Positions 24,955-37,238 of a DNA stretch of 60,777 nt are shown here, piece by piece. Source of the DNA: Halobacteriales archaeon QH_7_66_36 (lineage in GTDB: Archaea; Halobacteriota; Halobacteria; Halobacteriales; Haloarculaceae); assembly GCA_003021175.1 (NCBI GenBank), contig PXQV01000018.1:1-60777 (forward strand), given 5' to 3'. Made by a program: the position numbers and the translations under genes. The notes below the pieces were generated by a model that worked only from the letters and a program-made list of their open reading frames with translations, was not told the DNA's origin and did not search any database. The first letter of the stretch is position 1, and every line of letters starts with the position of its first letter.

Positions 24955-26201
24955 TGGAGCGCGACGGCACACAGCGCGCCGACGGCACCGGCGGCGGCCG
25001 CGATGCCGAACGCGATGCGGTAGCCGAGCAGCGTGTACACGCGGGCCCCGCTGATCACGTCGCCCGTCCAGTAGCTGTCGAGGACGTATCCCATCGCGGC
25101 GGGGAGCACGGCCGCGCCGAAGTAGCCGATGCTGTTGACGACGCCGGTGACGGTGCCGCCGACGGCCGGCCGGTGGCGCTCCTTCGCGACGGTGAACGCG
25201 AGCGCGACTCCGCCGTTGGCGAACAGCGCGAGGAAGAGCGCGGCGCCGACGACCGGGAGGGGCGGCGCGGCGATGAGGAGCGCCTGCGCCGCAGTGAAGG
25301 CGAGCGCGGCCGCGACGATGAGGCTCGTTCGCCGCTCCAGTCGGTCCGAGAGCGCGCCGAACGCCGGCGACCCGACCACGAAGCCGACGTTGCCGAGCAG
25401 GACGTACGTCGAGGCGGCCGCGACGGAGATACCGTACACGTCGACCAGAAACGGGACGCCCCAGAGGCCGAGCACCGCGAAGTTCCCGCCGAACACGAAG
25501 AACAACAGCAGCCCCATCAGCCACGTCTCGGGTTCGCCGAGCACGTGCCGCGTGTTCGCGACCACCTCCGCGAGCGTCGGCGGTGCCGTGTCGCCGCCGT
25601 CGGTCGTCGGCTCCGACCGGTCGGCGAGCGTCACCGGCGGCCGGTCCCGGACGAACAGGCCGATTGCGACGGCGGTGACACCACCGACAGCGCCGATACC
25701 GAGCAGCACCGTCCGCCACCCGGACGCCTCGATGGCGAGCGCGAGCGGCGTGGTCGCGAGGATGCCGCCGATCCCCGCCGCGGCGCTGGTAAAGCCCGTC
25801 ATCGTCGCGTACGCCTCCGCGCGAAACCACGCGGCACAGAACCGCAGCGTCGCGACGTACAGCACGCTCCCGCCGAGTCCGACGATTGCCCGCGTGACCG
25901 CCGCGGCCGTGAACGTCCCCGCCAGTGCGAAGCCGGCGGTTCCGGCGGTCATGACCCCGAGCCCGACCGTTGCGACCCGTCGCGGGCCGTACCGGTCGAC
26001 CACCAGCCCCGCCGGCAACTGGAGCGCGGCGTAGATGTAGAAGAAGGAGGCGTGGAGGAAGCCGAGTCCGGCGGCGTTGGCGTCGAACGTCTGAGCGAGG
26101 CTGTCGGCGAGCACCGCGGTCGCAGTCCGGTGGAAGTTCACCAACAGAAAGCCCGTCGCGAGCAGCGTCCACATCAGCACGCGACGACGCGAGTGGTTCA
26201 C
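24915..26201 (-). CDS. MFS transporter
   Basis: The 428-residue protein has twelve predicted membrane helices. The loop 2-3 signature of the major facilitator family is DRYGPRRVATVG near residue 68, and GALSDRLERRTSL is the repeat of it after helix 8. A central acidic loop (about 190-215) is cytoplasmic. The layout resembles NNP/ACS-type carriers of small anions, but no residue fixes the substrate. It starts at ATG 26201 (MNHSRRRVLMW) next to repeat E7. Confidence 0.85.
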   Translation of the reverse strand: MNHSRRRVLMWTLLATGFLLVNFHRTATAVLADSLAQTFDANAAGLGFLHASFFYIYAALQLPAGLVVDRYGPRRVATVGLGVMTAGTAGFALAGTFTAAAVTRAIVGLGGSVLYVATLRFCAAWFRAEAYATMTGFTSAAAGIGGILATTPLALAIEASGWRTVLLGIGAVGGVTAVAIGLFVRDRPPVTLADRSEPTTDGGDTAPPTLAEVVANTRHVLGEPETWLMGLLLFFVFGGNFAVLGLWGVPFLVDVYGISVAAASTYVLLGNVGFVVGSPAFGALSDRLERRTSLIVAAALAFTAAQALLIAAPPLPVVGAALFLALFANGGVALAFTVAKERHRPAVGGTVTGVVNSIGYFGAAVLPAAMGYVLDSYWTGDVISGARVYTLLGYRIAFGIAAAAGAVGALCAVALHYRESRQSASVST

Positions 26202-26269
26202 ACGCGGCCCGTGCGGACGGGGGGATATTGTATCTGGCGAGGGGGGTGTGCTCGGTTGTCGCGGCGGTC

Positions 26270-26465
26270 GTGTTTAGTTACGCGATGGCTGCCCGAGCGA
26301 GCATTGGCGGACGGGTGGGACTGGAAGGGGCTGTGCGTGCGCGGCGGCTGCGCCGCCGCGACCAGTGCGACCGACGAGGACCGCAGCGAGCCCATCGAGT
26401 CGAGCGCGCAGGGGCTTCCAAAACCGTCTCCGCTCCTCTCACGGTAACTCAAGGCTTACTAAACA
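26270..26465 (+). repeat. Structured intergenic repeat E7 (core type B)
   Basis: A 196-bp element with ends GTGTTTAGTTACG and, from the right, GTTTAGTAAGCC. The core is GGGTGGGACTGGAAGGGG, then CTGTGCGTGCG facing CGAGCGCGCAG (eight Watson-Crick pairs, two G-T, one mismatch), then GGGGCTTCC. The inner hairpin GCGGCGGCTGCGCCGCCGC is nearly that of E5 and E11. Confidence 0.85.
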
Positions 26466-26479
26466 GCACCGTCGCCGGG

Positions 26480-26682
26480 TGACTGCTCGGATCAACTGTC
26501 GACCCGCCCCGAGACTGCTTCGAAAGCCCCTGCCGGCTCGTGGCCTGCGACTCGCTGTGCTCCTCCCTCGCTCGTTACACTCGCTCGGTGCGGTGCTCGT
26601 GTCGTCTCGGCTCACGAGCCGGCAGCCCCTTTCAGTCCCACCCGTCCGCAGTTGCTCAGTCAGTCATCGCTCATTTAAACAC
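26480..26682 (-). repeat. Structured intergenic repeat E8 (core type A, hybrid flank)
   Basis: A roughly 200-bp element facing E7. In its own sense it reads GGGTGGGACTGAAAGGGG, then a perfect 13-bp stem CTGCCGGCTCGTG facing CACGAGCCGGCAG, then GGGCTTTC. The intact end is GTGTTTAAATGAGCG, whose flank resembles type B elements, so core type and flank type can be mixed. The other end is unclear. It stops six bases before the rhodanese stop codon. Confidence 0.75.
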
Positions 26683-26687
26683 GACCG

Positions 26688-27125
26688 TCACCGGTCGCCG
26701 TAGTCCCGCTGTTCGACTGCCAAGGTCTCTTTCTCGGCGTCCTGCCACGCCGTGAAGCCGCCGGTCAGGTGTGCCACGTCGGTGTAACCCATCTCGGTCA
26801 GTCGTCGCGCCACCAAGGCCGACCGGCCGCCTTCGTTACAGTAGCAGACGAACCGCGTGTCGGGGTGGAAGAAGTCCTTGTAATACTCCGTCTCGGGGTC
26901 GGCCCAGAACTCCACCATCCCGCGGGGCGCGTGCTGGTCGTCGGGCACTGCACCCTCGATCCAGCGTTCGCGCACGTCTCGCACGTCCAACACGACCGTC
27001 TCCGGATCGTCGCGCTCGGCGTCGAGTTCGTCGACGGTCACGGATTCGATCTTGGCATCTGCTTCCGCCGCGAGGTCCCACGCGCGCTCGTCGAGTTCGA
27101 ACGCGGGGTCGTCCTGCTCGCTCAT
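26688..27125 (-). CDS. Single-domain rhodanese
   Basis: The 145-residue protein has a rhodanese fold with the active-site loop CYCNEGGRSA (the second Cys is the sulfur carrier) near residue 95-104, the strand VVLDVRDVRERWIEGAVPD and the C-terminal LTGGFTAWQDAE. It would move sulfane sulfur to an acceptor such as cyanide or a thiol protein. It starts at ATG 27125; the frame upstream lies in non-coding DNA. It lies between repeats E8 and E9. Confidence 0.9.
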   Translation of the reverse strand: MSEQDDPAFELDERAWDLAAEADAKIESVTVDELDAERDDPETVVLDVRDVRERWIEGAVPDDQHAPRGMVEFWADPETEYYKDFFHPDTRFVCYCNEGGRSALVARRLTEMGYTDVAHLTGGFTAWQDAEKETLAVEQRDYGDR

Positions 27126-27177
27126 GGTGGGACCCTGTAGTCCCCACCGGTTAGTCCTATGGGCACCGACCCCGGCG

Positions 27178-27294
27178 GTGTTCAGATAGGCGATGGCTGC
27201 CTGAGCACGGGCGGTCGGGTGGGACTGGAAGGGGGCGGGGACTTCCAAGCTCGTCACACTGGCTGTGCCGGCTCATCCAATCTTATCTAAACAT
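27178..27294 (+). repeat. Structured intergenic repeat E9 (minimal, core type B)
   Basis: At 117 bp this is the smallest copy. It keeps both ends (GTGTTCAGATAGG and CTTATCTAAACAT) and the core GGGTGGGACTGGAAGGGG, but the variable hairpin is reduced to nothing: GGGGGCGGGGA lies directly between GGAAG and CTTCC. It shows that the ends, the RAAG/CTTY stem and the G-tracts are the conserved parts. Confidence 0.85.
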
Positions 27295-27383
27295 TACCCC
27301 GATCCCCGACACGGAGGAGAGACACGCCAGCACCACGCGGCGACCGACAGGGTTTCGGTGCGCCCGCACTTGGACGCAAGCAG

Positions 27384-30380
<2,997 letters not shown>

Positions 30381-30392
30381 CCGCTGTTCGCG

Positions 30393-31106
30393 TCACTCTC
30401 GTGAATACTCCGTAGCCGTGAACATTTGCGTCCCGATCTCCGTGAGAATCCGGTTTTCAACCTTCTTGATGTGTTCCCCGACCGTCGAGCGGTGGAGACC
30501 GAGGTGGTCGGCGAGATCACTGACCGTCACCGACGCGTCGTCGTCGTAGTAGCCGAGTTCGAGTGCGGCTTCGTACACGGCGGTCTGTTTCTCGGTGAGC
30601 TTGGTTTGGAGCGTCGCCAGCTGCATCGATTTCCCATCCGTAATCGTGGCGACATCGACGCTCCGACAGAGGTCGACGTTGTTTCCGTGCTCTTTGATAA
30701 GCTCCACGAGGTCGCGAACCTGTGGCTTCTGTTCGCTGTATATCGTCCAGTTCTCGATGCCTTGTGTGACCGAGACCGTCGAGTGCTGATAACACTCGGT
30801 CTGGTGAATCAGACTCAGAATGCTGGGGTTTTCTTCCTGATAGGCTAACTCGCTCGTAAAGTACGTCGGAGCCTCGGGATCGGTGTCCGAGATTCGGTCG
30901 AACGAGACCGTACCGTCGTGCTCCCGAAAGTCACCGGCGAAGGCGTCGACTGCCTCGGGCGGCCCGTGAACGCGAAGGAGCCGCTTTTCGTGGCTCTCCC
31001 CGAGCCGAAGCTTGGAGAGGTTCCCCACGGTTATGGACGGATGGTCGATGCAGGTATCCGACACTGGACACCCGCGATGCCGGACGGCCAGTTCGGTACC
31101 CCACAT
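30393..31106 (-). CDS. Bat-type HTH transcriptional regulator
   Basis: The 237-residue protein ends in the HTH_10 domain typical of bacterio-opsin activator-like proteins: LTEKQTAVYEAALELGYYDD, then VSDLADHLGLHRSTVGEHIKKVENRIL. The N-terminal 150 residues are a mixed alpha/beta sensor-like region with two or three Cys and no known ligand. It is divergent from the ABC importer operon with 117 bases between, so it is the best candidate to control it. Start: ATG 31106. Confidence 0.8.
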   Translation of the reverse strand: MWGTELAVRHRGCPVSDTCIDHPSITVGNLSKLRLGESHEKRLLRVHGPPEAVDAFAGDFREHDGTVSFDRISDTDPEAPTYFTSELAYQEENPSILSLIHQTECYQHSTVSVTQGIENWTIYSEQKPQVRDLVELIKEHGNNVDLCRSVDVATITDGKSMQLATLQTKLTEKQTAVYEAALELGYYDDDASVTVSDLADHLGLHRSTVGEHIKKVENRILTEIGTQMFTATEYSRE

Positions 31107-31119
31107 AGCCTGAATACGG

Positions 31120-31159
31120 CAATCGTTACCATTGTGAGTGGTGGAACGAGAAACGATTG
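31120..31159. promoter_or_regulatory. Inverted repeat between regulator and ABC operon
   Basis: CAATCGTT (31120-31127) and AACGATTG (31152-31159) are perfectly complementary 8-mers, 24 bases apart, 14 bases upstream of the regulator start and about 65 before the binding-protein gene. The spacing puts both arms on nearly the same DNA face, as for a dimeric regulator. A TATA-like GGATATATC at 31174-31182 follows on the operon side. Confidence 0.4.
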
Positions 31160-31223
31160 CTGGTAGCCGGGCCGGATATATCTGGCTAAACGCGTATACT
31201 ACTCTATTTACATCAGTAGATGT

Positions 31224-32954
31224 ATGCGAGATGTTGACAGAGAGGCGTTAGAAGGATCGAAAATCGACCGGCGGACGGCGACGAAGCTGTTCGGCGCGGC
31301 CGGCTTGGCCGGAGCAACCGGTCTGGCCGGCTGTCTCGGTGGGGACGGTGATTCGACCTCCGACGGGACCGATAGCGACGACGGTGGCGGTGACGCGTCG
31401 GGTGGCGGCAAAATCGAGGCGGGCTGGGCGTTCGACTCCGTCGAGGTGCTCGACCCGCATTACGTCGACCTCTGGCAACAGATCACCGTCTTCTCGAACA
31501 TTTTCTCCGGACTCACGAAGCTGAACCGTGACGGAGAGATCGTCGGCGATCTGGCGACCGACTGGACCCTCCCGGACGACACCACCTACGAGTTCACGCT
31601 TCGGGAGGGCGTGACCTTCCACAACGGGGACACGCTCGACGCGTCGGCTGTCAAGTGGTCGATGGAGCGACTCATGGGGCTGGATGACTCGCCCCACGTC
31701 GGGAAGGTCGCGCCGGTGGAGAGCATCGAGACACCGGAGCCGACGTTGCTCCGGATTACCCTCGCGGAACCCAACGCACCGTTCATCACCTTCCTGACGC
31801 GGGGTCCCGGTCGGGCCGGTACCATCGTGAACAAGACCGCCGTGGAGGACGACCCCGAGGCGTACAAACGCCACCCTGTCGGCTCCGGTCCCTTCGAGCT
31901 GACCAGCCGGAAGTCGGGCGAGTCGCTCACGCTCGAAGCGTTCGACGACTACTACGAGACCGACGCGGACGGAAACAGCCTTCCGTATCTCGACGAGATT
32001 ACGGTCAACCTCATCCCGGAGCCGTCGACGATGTGGAGTGCCATCTCGACGGGCGGAATCCAGTACACGGACGAGATACCGCCACAGAACGCCAAACAGG
32101 GAGCCGGCGGCGTCGAGGTAACCGGTGCGAACGCCGGTGAGTGGTCGTGTCTCTCGATGCTGTGTAACGACCCCGCCTCCGAGGAGTGGACCGACCGACA
32201 GTCGTACGCCAGCGGGAACGACGAACCCACGGACTACTGGGAGGGAAAGGAGATTCCGACGACGGATGTCCGGGTCCGGCGTGCGGTGGCGAAGGCAATC
32301 GACCGCGAGGAGTTGGTAAGCAAGGCGTACTTCGGATACGCCGAGCCGGCTCGCTCGATGATCAATCCGGCCATCGCGTGGGCGCACGACGAACAACCGG
32401 AAAACGCACAGATGTACGACCCCGACGGAGCGAAACAGCTCCTCGACGAGGCCGGCTACACCGGCGACTCCCGGTTCTCGGGGCGAATCCTCGGCACCCC
32501 GACGGACAAGCGGGTGATGACCGTCCTACAACAGCAGCTCGGACAGGTCGGCATCGAGGTGGAGCTCGACATCCAACAGGAGTCGTCGTTCTGGGACAAC
32601 ATCTACCGGTACAACCATATGTTCCAAATCTACGGCGGTGGCGGCGACATCGACCCGTGGATGTCGTGGTGGAAGCAGCTACGGACGCCGATGGCCGAAG
32701 GCTCCTCTGGCGCGTGGCAGAAGAACCTCTACTCGAACGAGGAGTTCGACGAACTCCTCCGACAGTCGTTCATCACGCCCGACAAGCAGGCGCGCCGTGA
32801 GTTGGTCAAGCAGGCCGAGCAGGTGTTCCTCGAAGACGCGCCGTTCGCGATGACGACGTTCCCGCTCACGCCGAAGGGGCGCGCGTCCACGCTGAAGAAC
32901 GTCGGCAATCAGGTGGGGCTGAGCAACTTCCACCGGGCACACGTAGACGAGTAA
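31224..32954 (+). CDS. dppA: Peptide-type ABC importer, substrate-binding lipoprotein
   Basis: The 576-residue protein has a twin-arginine signal (DRRTATKLFGAAG) and a lipobox LAGC near residue 37, then a Gly/Asp/Ser linker and a family 5 binding domain. Markers are GLTKLNRDGEIVGDLATDW, YEFTLREGVTFHNGDTLDA (the family signature) and NPAIAWAH. It should be anchored outside and deliver oligopeptides, nickel complexes or similar solutes to the permease; the ligand cannot be read. It is the first gene of a tight five-gene operon. Confidence 0.9.
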   Translation: MRDVDREALEGSKIDRRTATKLFGAAGLAGATGLAGCLGGDGDSTSDGTDSDDGGGDASGGGKIEAGWAFDSVEVLDPHYVDLWQQITVFSNIFSGLTKLNRDGEIVGDLATDWTLPDDTTYEFTLREGVTFHNGDTLDASAVKWSMERLMGLDDSPHVGKVAPVESIETPEPTLLRITLAEPNAPFITFLTRGPGRAGTIVNKTAVEDDPEAYKRHPVGSGPFELTSRKSGESLTLEAFDDYYETDADGNSLPYLDEITVNLIPEPSTMWSAISTGGIQYTDEIPPQNAKQGAGGVEVTGANAGEWSCLSMLCNDPASEEWTDRQSYASGNDEPTDYWEGKEIPTTDVRVRRAVAKAIDREELVSKAYFGYAEPARSMINPAIAWAHDEQPENAQMYDPDGAKQLLDEAGYTGDSRFSGRILGTPTDKRVMTVLQQQLGQVGIEVELDIQQESSFWDNIYRYNHMFQIYGGGGDIDPWMSWWKQLRTPMAEGSSGAWQKNLYSNEEFDELLRQSFITPDKQARRELVKQAEQVFLEDAPFAMTTFPLTPKGRASTLKNVGNQVGLSNFHRAHVDE

Positions 32955-33009
32955 GCCGGATGACACCGAACGCTTCGCCGACCAGTAATCGCGGGTCGTG
33001 GAGGCACGA

Positions 33010-33969
33010 ATGGGGCTGAAACGATACGTCGCCAAGCGAGTCGCACACGCGGCCGTAGTCATCTACATCGTGGCGACCGTCGTGTTCTTCGCCGTCCGGG
33101 CGATTCCCGGTGACCCGGCCAGGGTGTTGCTCGGCGGCGATGCCAACGCGGATGCGATTGCCGCGCTGCGCGAAGACATGGGTCTGAACCAGCCGCTGTA
33201 CGTCCAGTATCTCCGCTGGCTCGGAGACCTCGTCCGCGGGGATTTCGGACAGTCAGTGTTCAACGACCAGCCGGTGTTGGATATGCTCCTCGGGGTCGCC
33301 GAGCCGACGGCCAGCATCGCCGCACTCGGAATGGTGATCGCTATCCTCATCGCGCTGCCTGCCGGCATCGTGAGCTCGGTGAAACGGTATCAGTGGGAGG
33401 ATTACGTGGCGACGGCGGTTTCGTTCGTCGGCATCAGCATGCCCGGCTTCTGGATCGGTATCGTGCTCCTGCTAGTGTTCTCGGCGCGACTCGGACTCGT
33501 TCCGGCGTTCGGCTACGTCTCGATCAGCGAAGGGATCGTTCCGTGGTTCAAACACATCATCCTCCCTGCCATCGCTGTCGGGCTCCCGTACGGTGGTATC
33601 CTGATGCGGATGACGCGCTCGTCGATGATGGACGTGCTCAACGAAGACTACATGCGAACGGCTCGTGCGAAGGGGCTTTCCAACCGGCTCGTCCTTTTCA
33701 AACACGGGCTTCAGAACGCGCTGATACCGATCATCACCATCGCGGGTATCCTCCTTGGCGTGCTCCTCGGCGGTGTCGTCGCCGTCGAGGTGGTGTTCGG
33801 TATTCAGGGACTCGGTCGACTGCTCATCGCCTCGATCGAACGCCGCGACTTCCCGGTCATTCAGGGGGCGGTCATCATCATCTCGTTCATCTTCGTGGCG
33901 ATGAACCTCCTCGTGGACATCCTGTACACGTCGATCAATCCGCGCATCAAGTACGGGGGTGGTGAGTGA
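33010..33969 (+). CDS. dppB: Peptide-type ABC importer permease (DppB)
   Basis: The 319-residue membrane protein starts LKRYVAKRVAHAAVVIYIVAT and has six helices. The long outer loop with FFAVRAIPGDPARVLLGG, and NEDYMRTARAKGLSNRLVLFKHGL, the EAA loop that contacts the ATPase, mark the BPD_transp_1 family. The last GTG ATG codons overlap the next gene. ATG 33010 is preferred; a GTG at 32998 is also open. Confidence 0.92.
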   Translation: MGLKRYVAKRVAHAAVVIYIVATVVFFAVRAIPGDPARVLLGGDANADAIAALREDMGLNQPLYVQYLRWLGDLVRGDFGQSVFNDQPVLDMLLGVAEPTASIAALGMVIAILIALPAGIVSSVKRYQWEDYVATAVSFVGISMPGFWIGIVLLLVFSARLGLVPAFGYVSISEGIVPWFKHIILPAIAVGLPYGGILMRMTRSSMMDVLNEDYMRTARAKGLSNRLVLFKHGLQNALIPIITIAGILLGVLLGGVVAVEVVFGIQGLGRLLIASIERRDFPVIQGAVIIISFIFVAMNLLVDILYTSINPRIKYGGGE

Positions 33970-34883
33970 TGTCGGTCGCTGACCGCGTCCGTGAACGCCT
34001 CGCAACCGAAGAGGGGAGCCGTGTTCTCGGCATTCGCTCCGACCTGCTCGACCGCTTGGTGAAGACGATCCGTCTCGACTTGCGGGCGAAGATCGGCTTC
34101 ACCATCGTCGTCCTGTTCGGACTCTCGGCGGTGTTCGCGCCGATGCTCGCGCCACACGACCCGATGGCGCAGGCGTTCGGAATGCTCCAGTCGCCGAACC
34201 CGTCGAGCGCGAACCCGCTGGGGACGGATTCGTTCGGCCGGGACCTGCTCTCCCGTCTCATGTACGGGGCCCGCATCAGCCTCGCCGTGGGTCTCGGCGC
34301 GGTGACGTTCGGTGCCCTCGTCGGCATTCTCATCGGCCTGTTCGCCGGCTACTACGGCGGCTGGCTCGATGACCTCCTGATGCGGGCGGTGGACGTGATG
34401 TGGGCGTTCCCGTGGCTGTTGATCGCCATCATCCTCGTCGCCATCTTTGGACAGGGATTCTGGAACGTCATGTTCGCCGTTGGCTTCGCGTACATCGACG
34501 ACTTCGCCCGGCTCGCTCGGGGAGAAGTGTTGTCGGTCCGCGAGGAGGAGTACACGCTCGCCGCCGAGAGCATCGGACTCTCCGACACCGAGATCATCTT
34601 CGAGGAGGTGTTCCCGAACACGGTCGCCCCGCTCATCGTGCAGTTCACCGTGTTCACGGCGCGGGCCATCCTCGCGGAGAGCACCCTCTCGTTTCTCGGA
34701 CTCGGCGTGAAGCCGACGACGCCGACGTGGGGGGCCCTGCTCGGACAGGGGCGCGGCTTCATCACGCAGGCGTGGTGGATTTCAATCATTCCAGGTATCG
34801 CCATCATGATCACCGTCCTCGGTATCAATCTGTTCGGGGACGCCCTTCGTGACGCGTTCGACGTCAAGGAGACCGAAACATGA
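33969..34883 (+). CDS. dppC: Peptide-type ABC importer permease (DppC)
   Basis: The 304-residue second permease has the N-terminal OppC-type segment (LVKTIRLDLRAKIGFTIVVL), the signature NPLGTDSFGRDLLSRLMYGAR and the EAA loop EEEYTLAAESIGLSDTEI. It overlaps the stop of DppB by one base and the start of DppD by four. It pairs with DppB to form the channel. Confidence 0.92.
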   Translation: MSVADRVRERLATEEGSRVLGIRSDLLDRLVKTIRLDLRAKIGFTIVVLFGLSAVFAPMLAPHDPMAQAFGMLQSPNPSSANPLGTDSFGRDLLSRLMYGARISLAVGLGAVTFGALVGILIGLFAGYYGGWLDDLLMRAVDVMWAFPWLLIAIILVAIFGQGFWNVMFAVGFAYIDDFARLARGEVLSVREEEYTLAAESIGLSDTEIIFEEVFPNTVAPLIVQFTVFTARAILAESTLSFLGLGVKPTTPTWGALLGQGRGFITQAWWISIIPGIAIMITVLGINLFGDALRDAFDVKETET

Positions 34884-36049
34884 CACCGAGGACACCCACA
34901 CAGGGTTCGACACGGGAGGAACCGCTACTCGAGGTCGAGAACCTGCGGACCAGTTTCCCGACGGATCGGGGCGACGTGACTGCCGTCGACGGTATCTCCT
35001 TTGGCGTCGACACCGGCGAGATATTCGGTATCGTCGGAGAGTCCGGTTCGGGGAAGTCGGTGACTGCGCTGTCGATTCTCGGGCTAGCCGCCGACGGGGA
35101 GGTCGAGGCCGACGCGATCCGCTTCCGCGGTGAAGAGCTCTCGACAAGAGAGATGTCGGCGGTTCGTGGTGGGGAAATAAGCATGATCTTCCAAGACCCG
35201 ATGAGCAGCCTTAACCCCGTGATGACCGTCGGCGAACAGATCGCCGAGGTCGTCAGACACCACGGGGAGGTCGGCGAATCGACGGGAATTCTCTCGGAGC
35301 TTCGCCGCAAGTACGTCACCGGGACCAGCGATTCGAGCCGGTCGTGGCAGCGCGCCGTCGAGCTGCTCGATACCGTCGGCATCCCCGACCCGGAACAGCG
35401 GGCGAACGAGTACCCCCACCAGCTTTCAGGTGGGATGAAACAGCGGGTGATGATCGCACAGGCGCTGGCGGGCGATCCGTCGCTCATCATCGCCGACGAG
35501 CCGACGACGGCACTCGACGTGACCATCGAGGCACAGATACTCAACGAACTGTTCGAACTCCGTGACGAGTTCGGCGTCTCTATCGTGCTCATCACACACG
35601 ACCTCGCGGTCGTGCGGGAGACGTGTGACCGCGTCGCCGTTATGTACGCCGGCGAACTCATGGAGACGGCCCGGACGGAGACGCTGTTCGATGAACCGAC
35701 GCATCCGTACACGAAGGGGTTGTTGCGCAGTATCCCGCGAGTGGACGACGACCGCGAGTGGTTGAACGCCATCGACGGGACGGTTCCCGACCCGTTCAAC
35801 AGGCCGAGCGGCTGTCCGTTCCGTGATCGGTGTGACGCCGCGTTCGAGTTGTGCTCGGAGCCATTGGATCGATACGATGCGACCGGCACGGACCACGAGG
35901 TGCGGTGCCACCTCCAGCACGACGCTGTCGATATCGACGACGGCGAGCCGGTCGTCGAGGGGTCGCTCCACTCACGGCTCGACGGGACCGAGACGGAGCC
36001 GCTTGACGAGCGGTCAGGCGTCGTCGAACCCGGAGGTGAGCGACAGTGA
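34880..36049 (+). CDS. dppD: Peptide-type ABC importer ATPase (DppD)
   Basis: The 389-residue ATPase has Walker [11 protein letters not shown] near residue 55, signature LSGGMKQRV near 190, Walker [12 protein letters not shown] and the OppD C-terminal Cys cluster ([16 protein letters not shown] near 312) that can hold an Fe-S cluster in this family. Overlaps on both sides are ATGA and GTGA, so the five subunits are made together. Confidence 0.92.
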   Translation: MTPRTPTQGSTREEPLLEVENLRTSFPTDRGDVTAVDGISFGVDTGEIFGIVGESGSGKSVTALSILGLAADGEVEADAIRFRGEELSTREMSAVRGGEISMIFQDPMSSLNPVMTVGEQIAEVVRHHGEVGESTGILSELRRKYVTGTSDSSRSWQRAVELLDTVGIPDPEQRANEYPHQLSGGMKQRVMIAQALAGDPSLIIADEPTTALDVTIEAQILNELFELRDEFGVSIVLITHDLAVVRETCDRVAVMYAGELMETARTETLFDEPTHPYTKGLLRSIPRVDDDREWLNAIDGTVPDPFNRPSGCPFRDRCDAAFELCSEPLDRYDATGTDHEVRCHLQHDAVDIDDGEPVVEGSLHSRLDGTETEPLDERSGVVEPGGERQ

Positions 36050-37140
36050 CCGACGGGTCCGATCCGCTGTTGGTCGCCGAGGATGTCAAAAAACATTTTA
36101 CGGTCGAACAGGGGATGCTCGACCGGCTGTTCAGCGACAGCGAGGTGGTGCATGCCGTCGACGGTGTCTCGCTCGAAGTCGCCACGGAGGAGACACTGGG
36201 CGTAGTCGGCGAATCCGGCTGTGGGAAGTCGACGCTCGGTCGAACGCTCGCGCGCCTACACGACCCGACCGAAGGCGTCATCCGGTTCGATGGCGAGGAC
36301 ATCTCGTCGCTCTCGGGAGCCCGGCTGAAGGAGCTGCGGAAGGATGTCCAGATGATATTTCAGGACCCGCTCTCGTCGCTCAATCCCCGGAAAGCGGTCG
36401 GCGAAATCGTCGGGAAGCCGCTGGAGGTACATGACATCGCGACGGGCGAGGAAAAGACCGCCCGCGTCCGGGAATTGTTCGAGGAGGTCGGCCTGAACCC
36501 GGATACACGACACCGATACCCCCACGAGTTCTCCGGGGGGCAGCGCCAGCGTATCGGTATCGCCCGCGCGCTGGCTGTCGAGCCGAAGCTCATCATCGCC
36601 GACGAGCCGGTGTCCGCGCTCGACGTGAGCGTTCAGGCGCAGATCATCAATCTGATGAAGCGGCTCCAAGCGGAGTACCAGCTCTCGTACGTGTTCATCG
36701 CCCACGACCTGAGCGTGGTGAAACACGTCAGCGACCGCGTCGCCGTGATGTATCTCGGCGAAGTGGTCGAGACGGGACCCACCGACGATATCTTCGAGCG
36801 TCCGGAACACCCGTACACGCGGTCGTTACTGCACGCGATCCCGAGCGTGGAGGGGGAGACCGGCCGTCGTGAGATACTGCTCGAAGGGAATCCACCGAGT
36901 CCGATAGACCCGCCGACGGGCTGTCGGTTCCACACCCGGTGTCCGGAGTACATCGACGGCGAGTGTGCGAAGGTCGACCCCGAGTTGACTGCCGTAGACG
37001 GGGCGGACACGTCGGCTCCTGCCCACCGTGTCGCGTGCCACTGGCTGGAGCACGACTCCTCGGAACGTGCCGCGCAAAGCCCATTCGACCGTGACGAACG
37101 CGGCGACGGAGCGGTCGACACCGGACTGACCGACGACTGA
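36046..37140 (+). CDS. dppF: Peptide-type ABC importer ATPase (DppF)
   Basis: The 364-residue second ATPase starts with GTG 36046. Walker A is GESGCGKST near residue 49, the signature [15 protein letters not shown], Walker [12 protein letters not shown], and the C-terminal cluster [17 protein letters not shown] is near 290. It closes the operon in the order binding protein, B, C, D, F. The downstream gene has a different role and a 98-base gap. Confidence 0.92.
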   Translation: MTDGSDPLLVAEDVKKHFTVEQGMLDRLFSDSEVVHAVDGVSLEVATEETLGVVGESGCGKSTLGRTLARLHDPTEGVIRFDGEDISSLSGARLKELRKDVQMIFQDPLSSLNPRKAVGEIVGKPLEVHDIATGEEKTARVRELFEEVGLNPDTRHRYPHEFSGGQRQRIGIARALAVEPKLIIADEPVSALDVSVQAQIINLMKRLQAEYQLSYVFIAHDLSVVKHVSDRVAVMYLGEVVETGPTDDIFERPEHPYTRSLLHAIPSVEGETGRREILLEGNPPSPIDPPTGCRFHTRCPEYIDGECAKVDPELTAVDGADTSAPAHRVACHWLEHDSSERAAQSPFDRDERGDGAVDTGLTDD

Positions 37141-37238
37141 GGAGCGACGTGCGCGACTGACCGACCGAATAAATTTCCGTGACGCCGGCCGAACATGTTA
37201 CCCTTAGTCTACGTCTGCAGAGTCTACGTACTACACGT

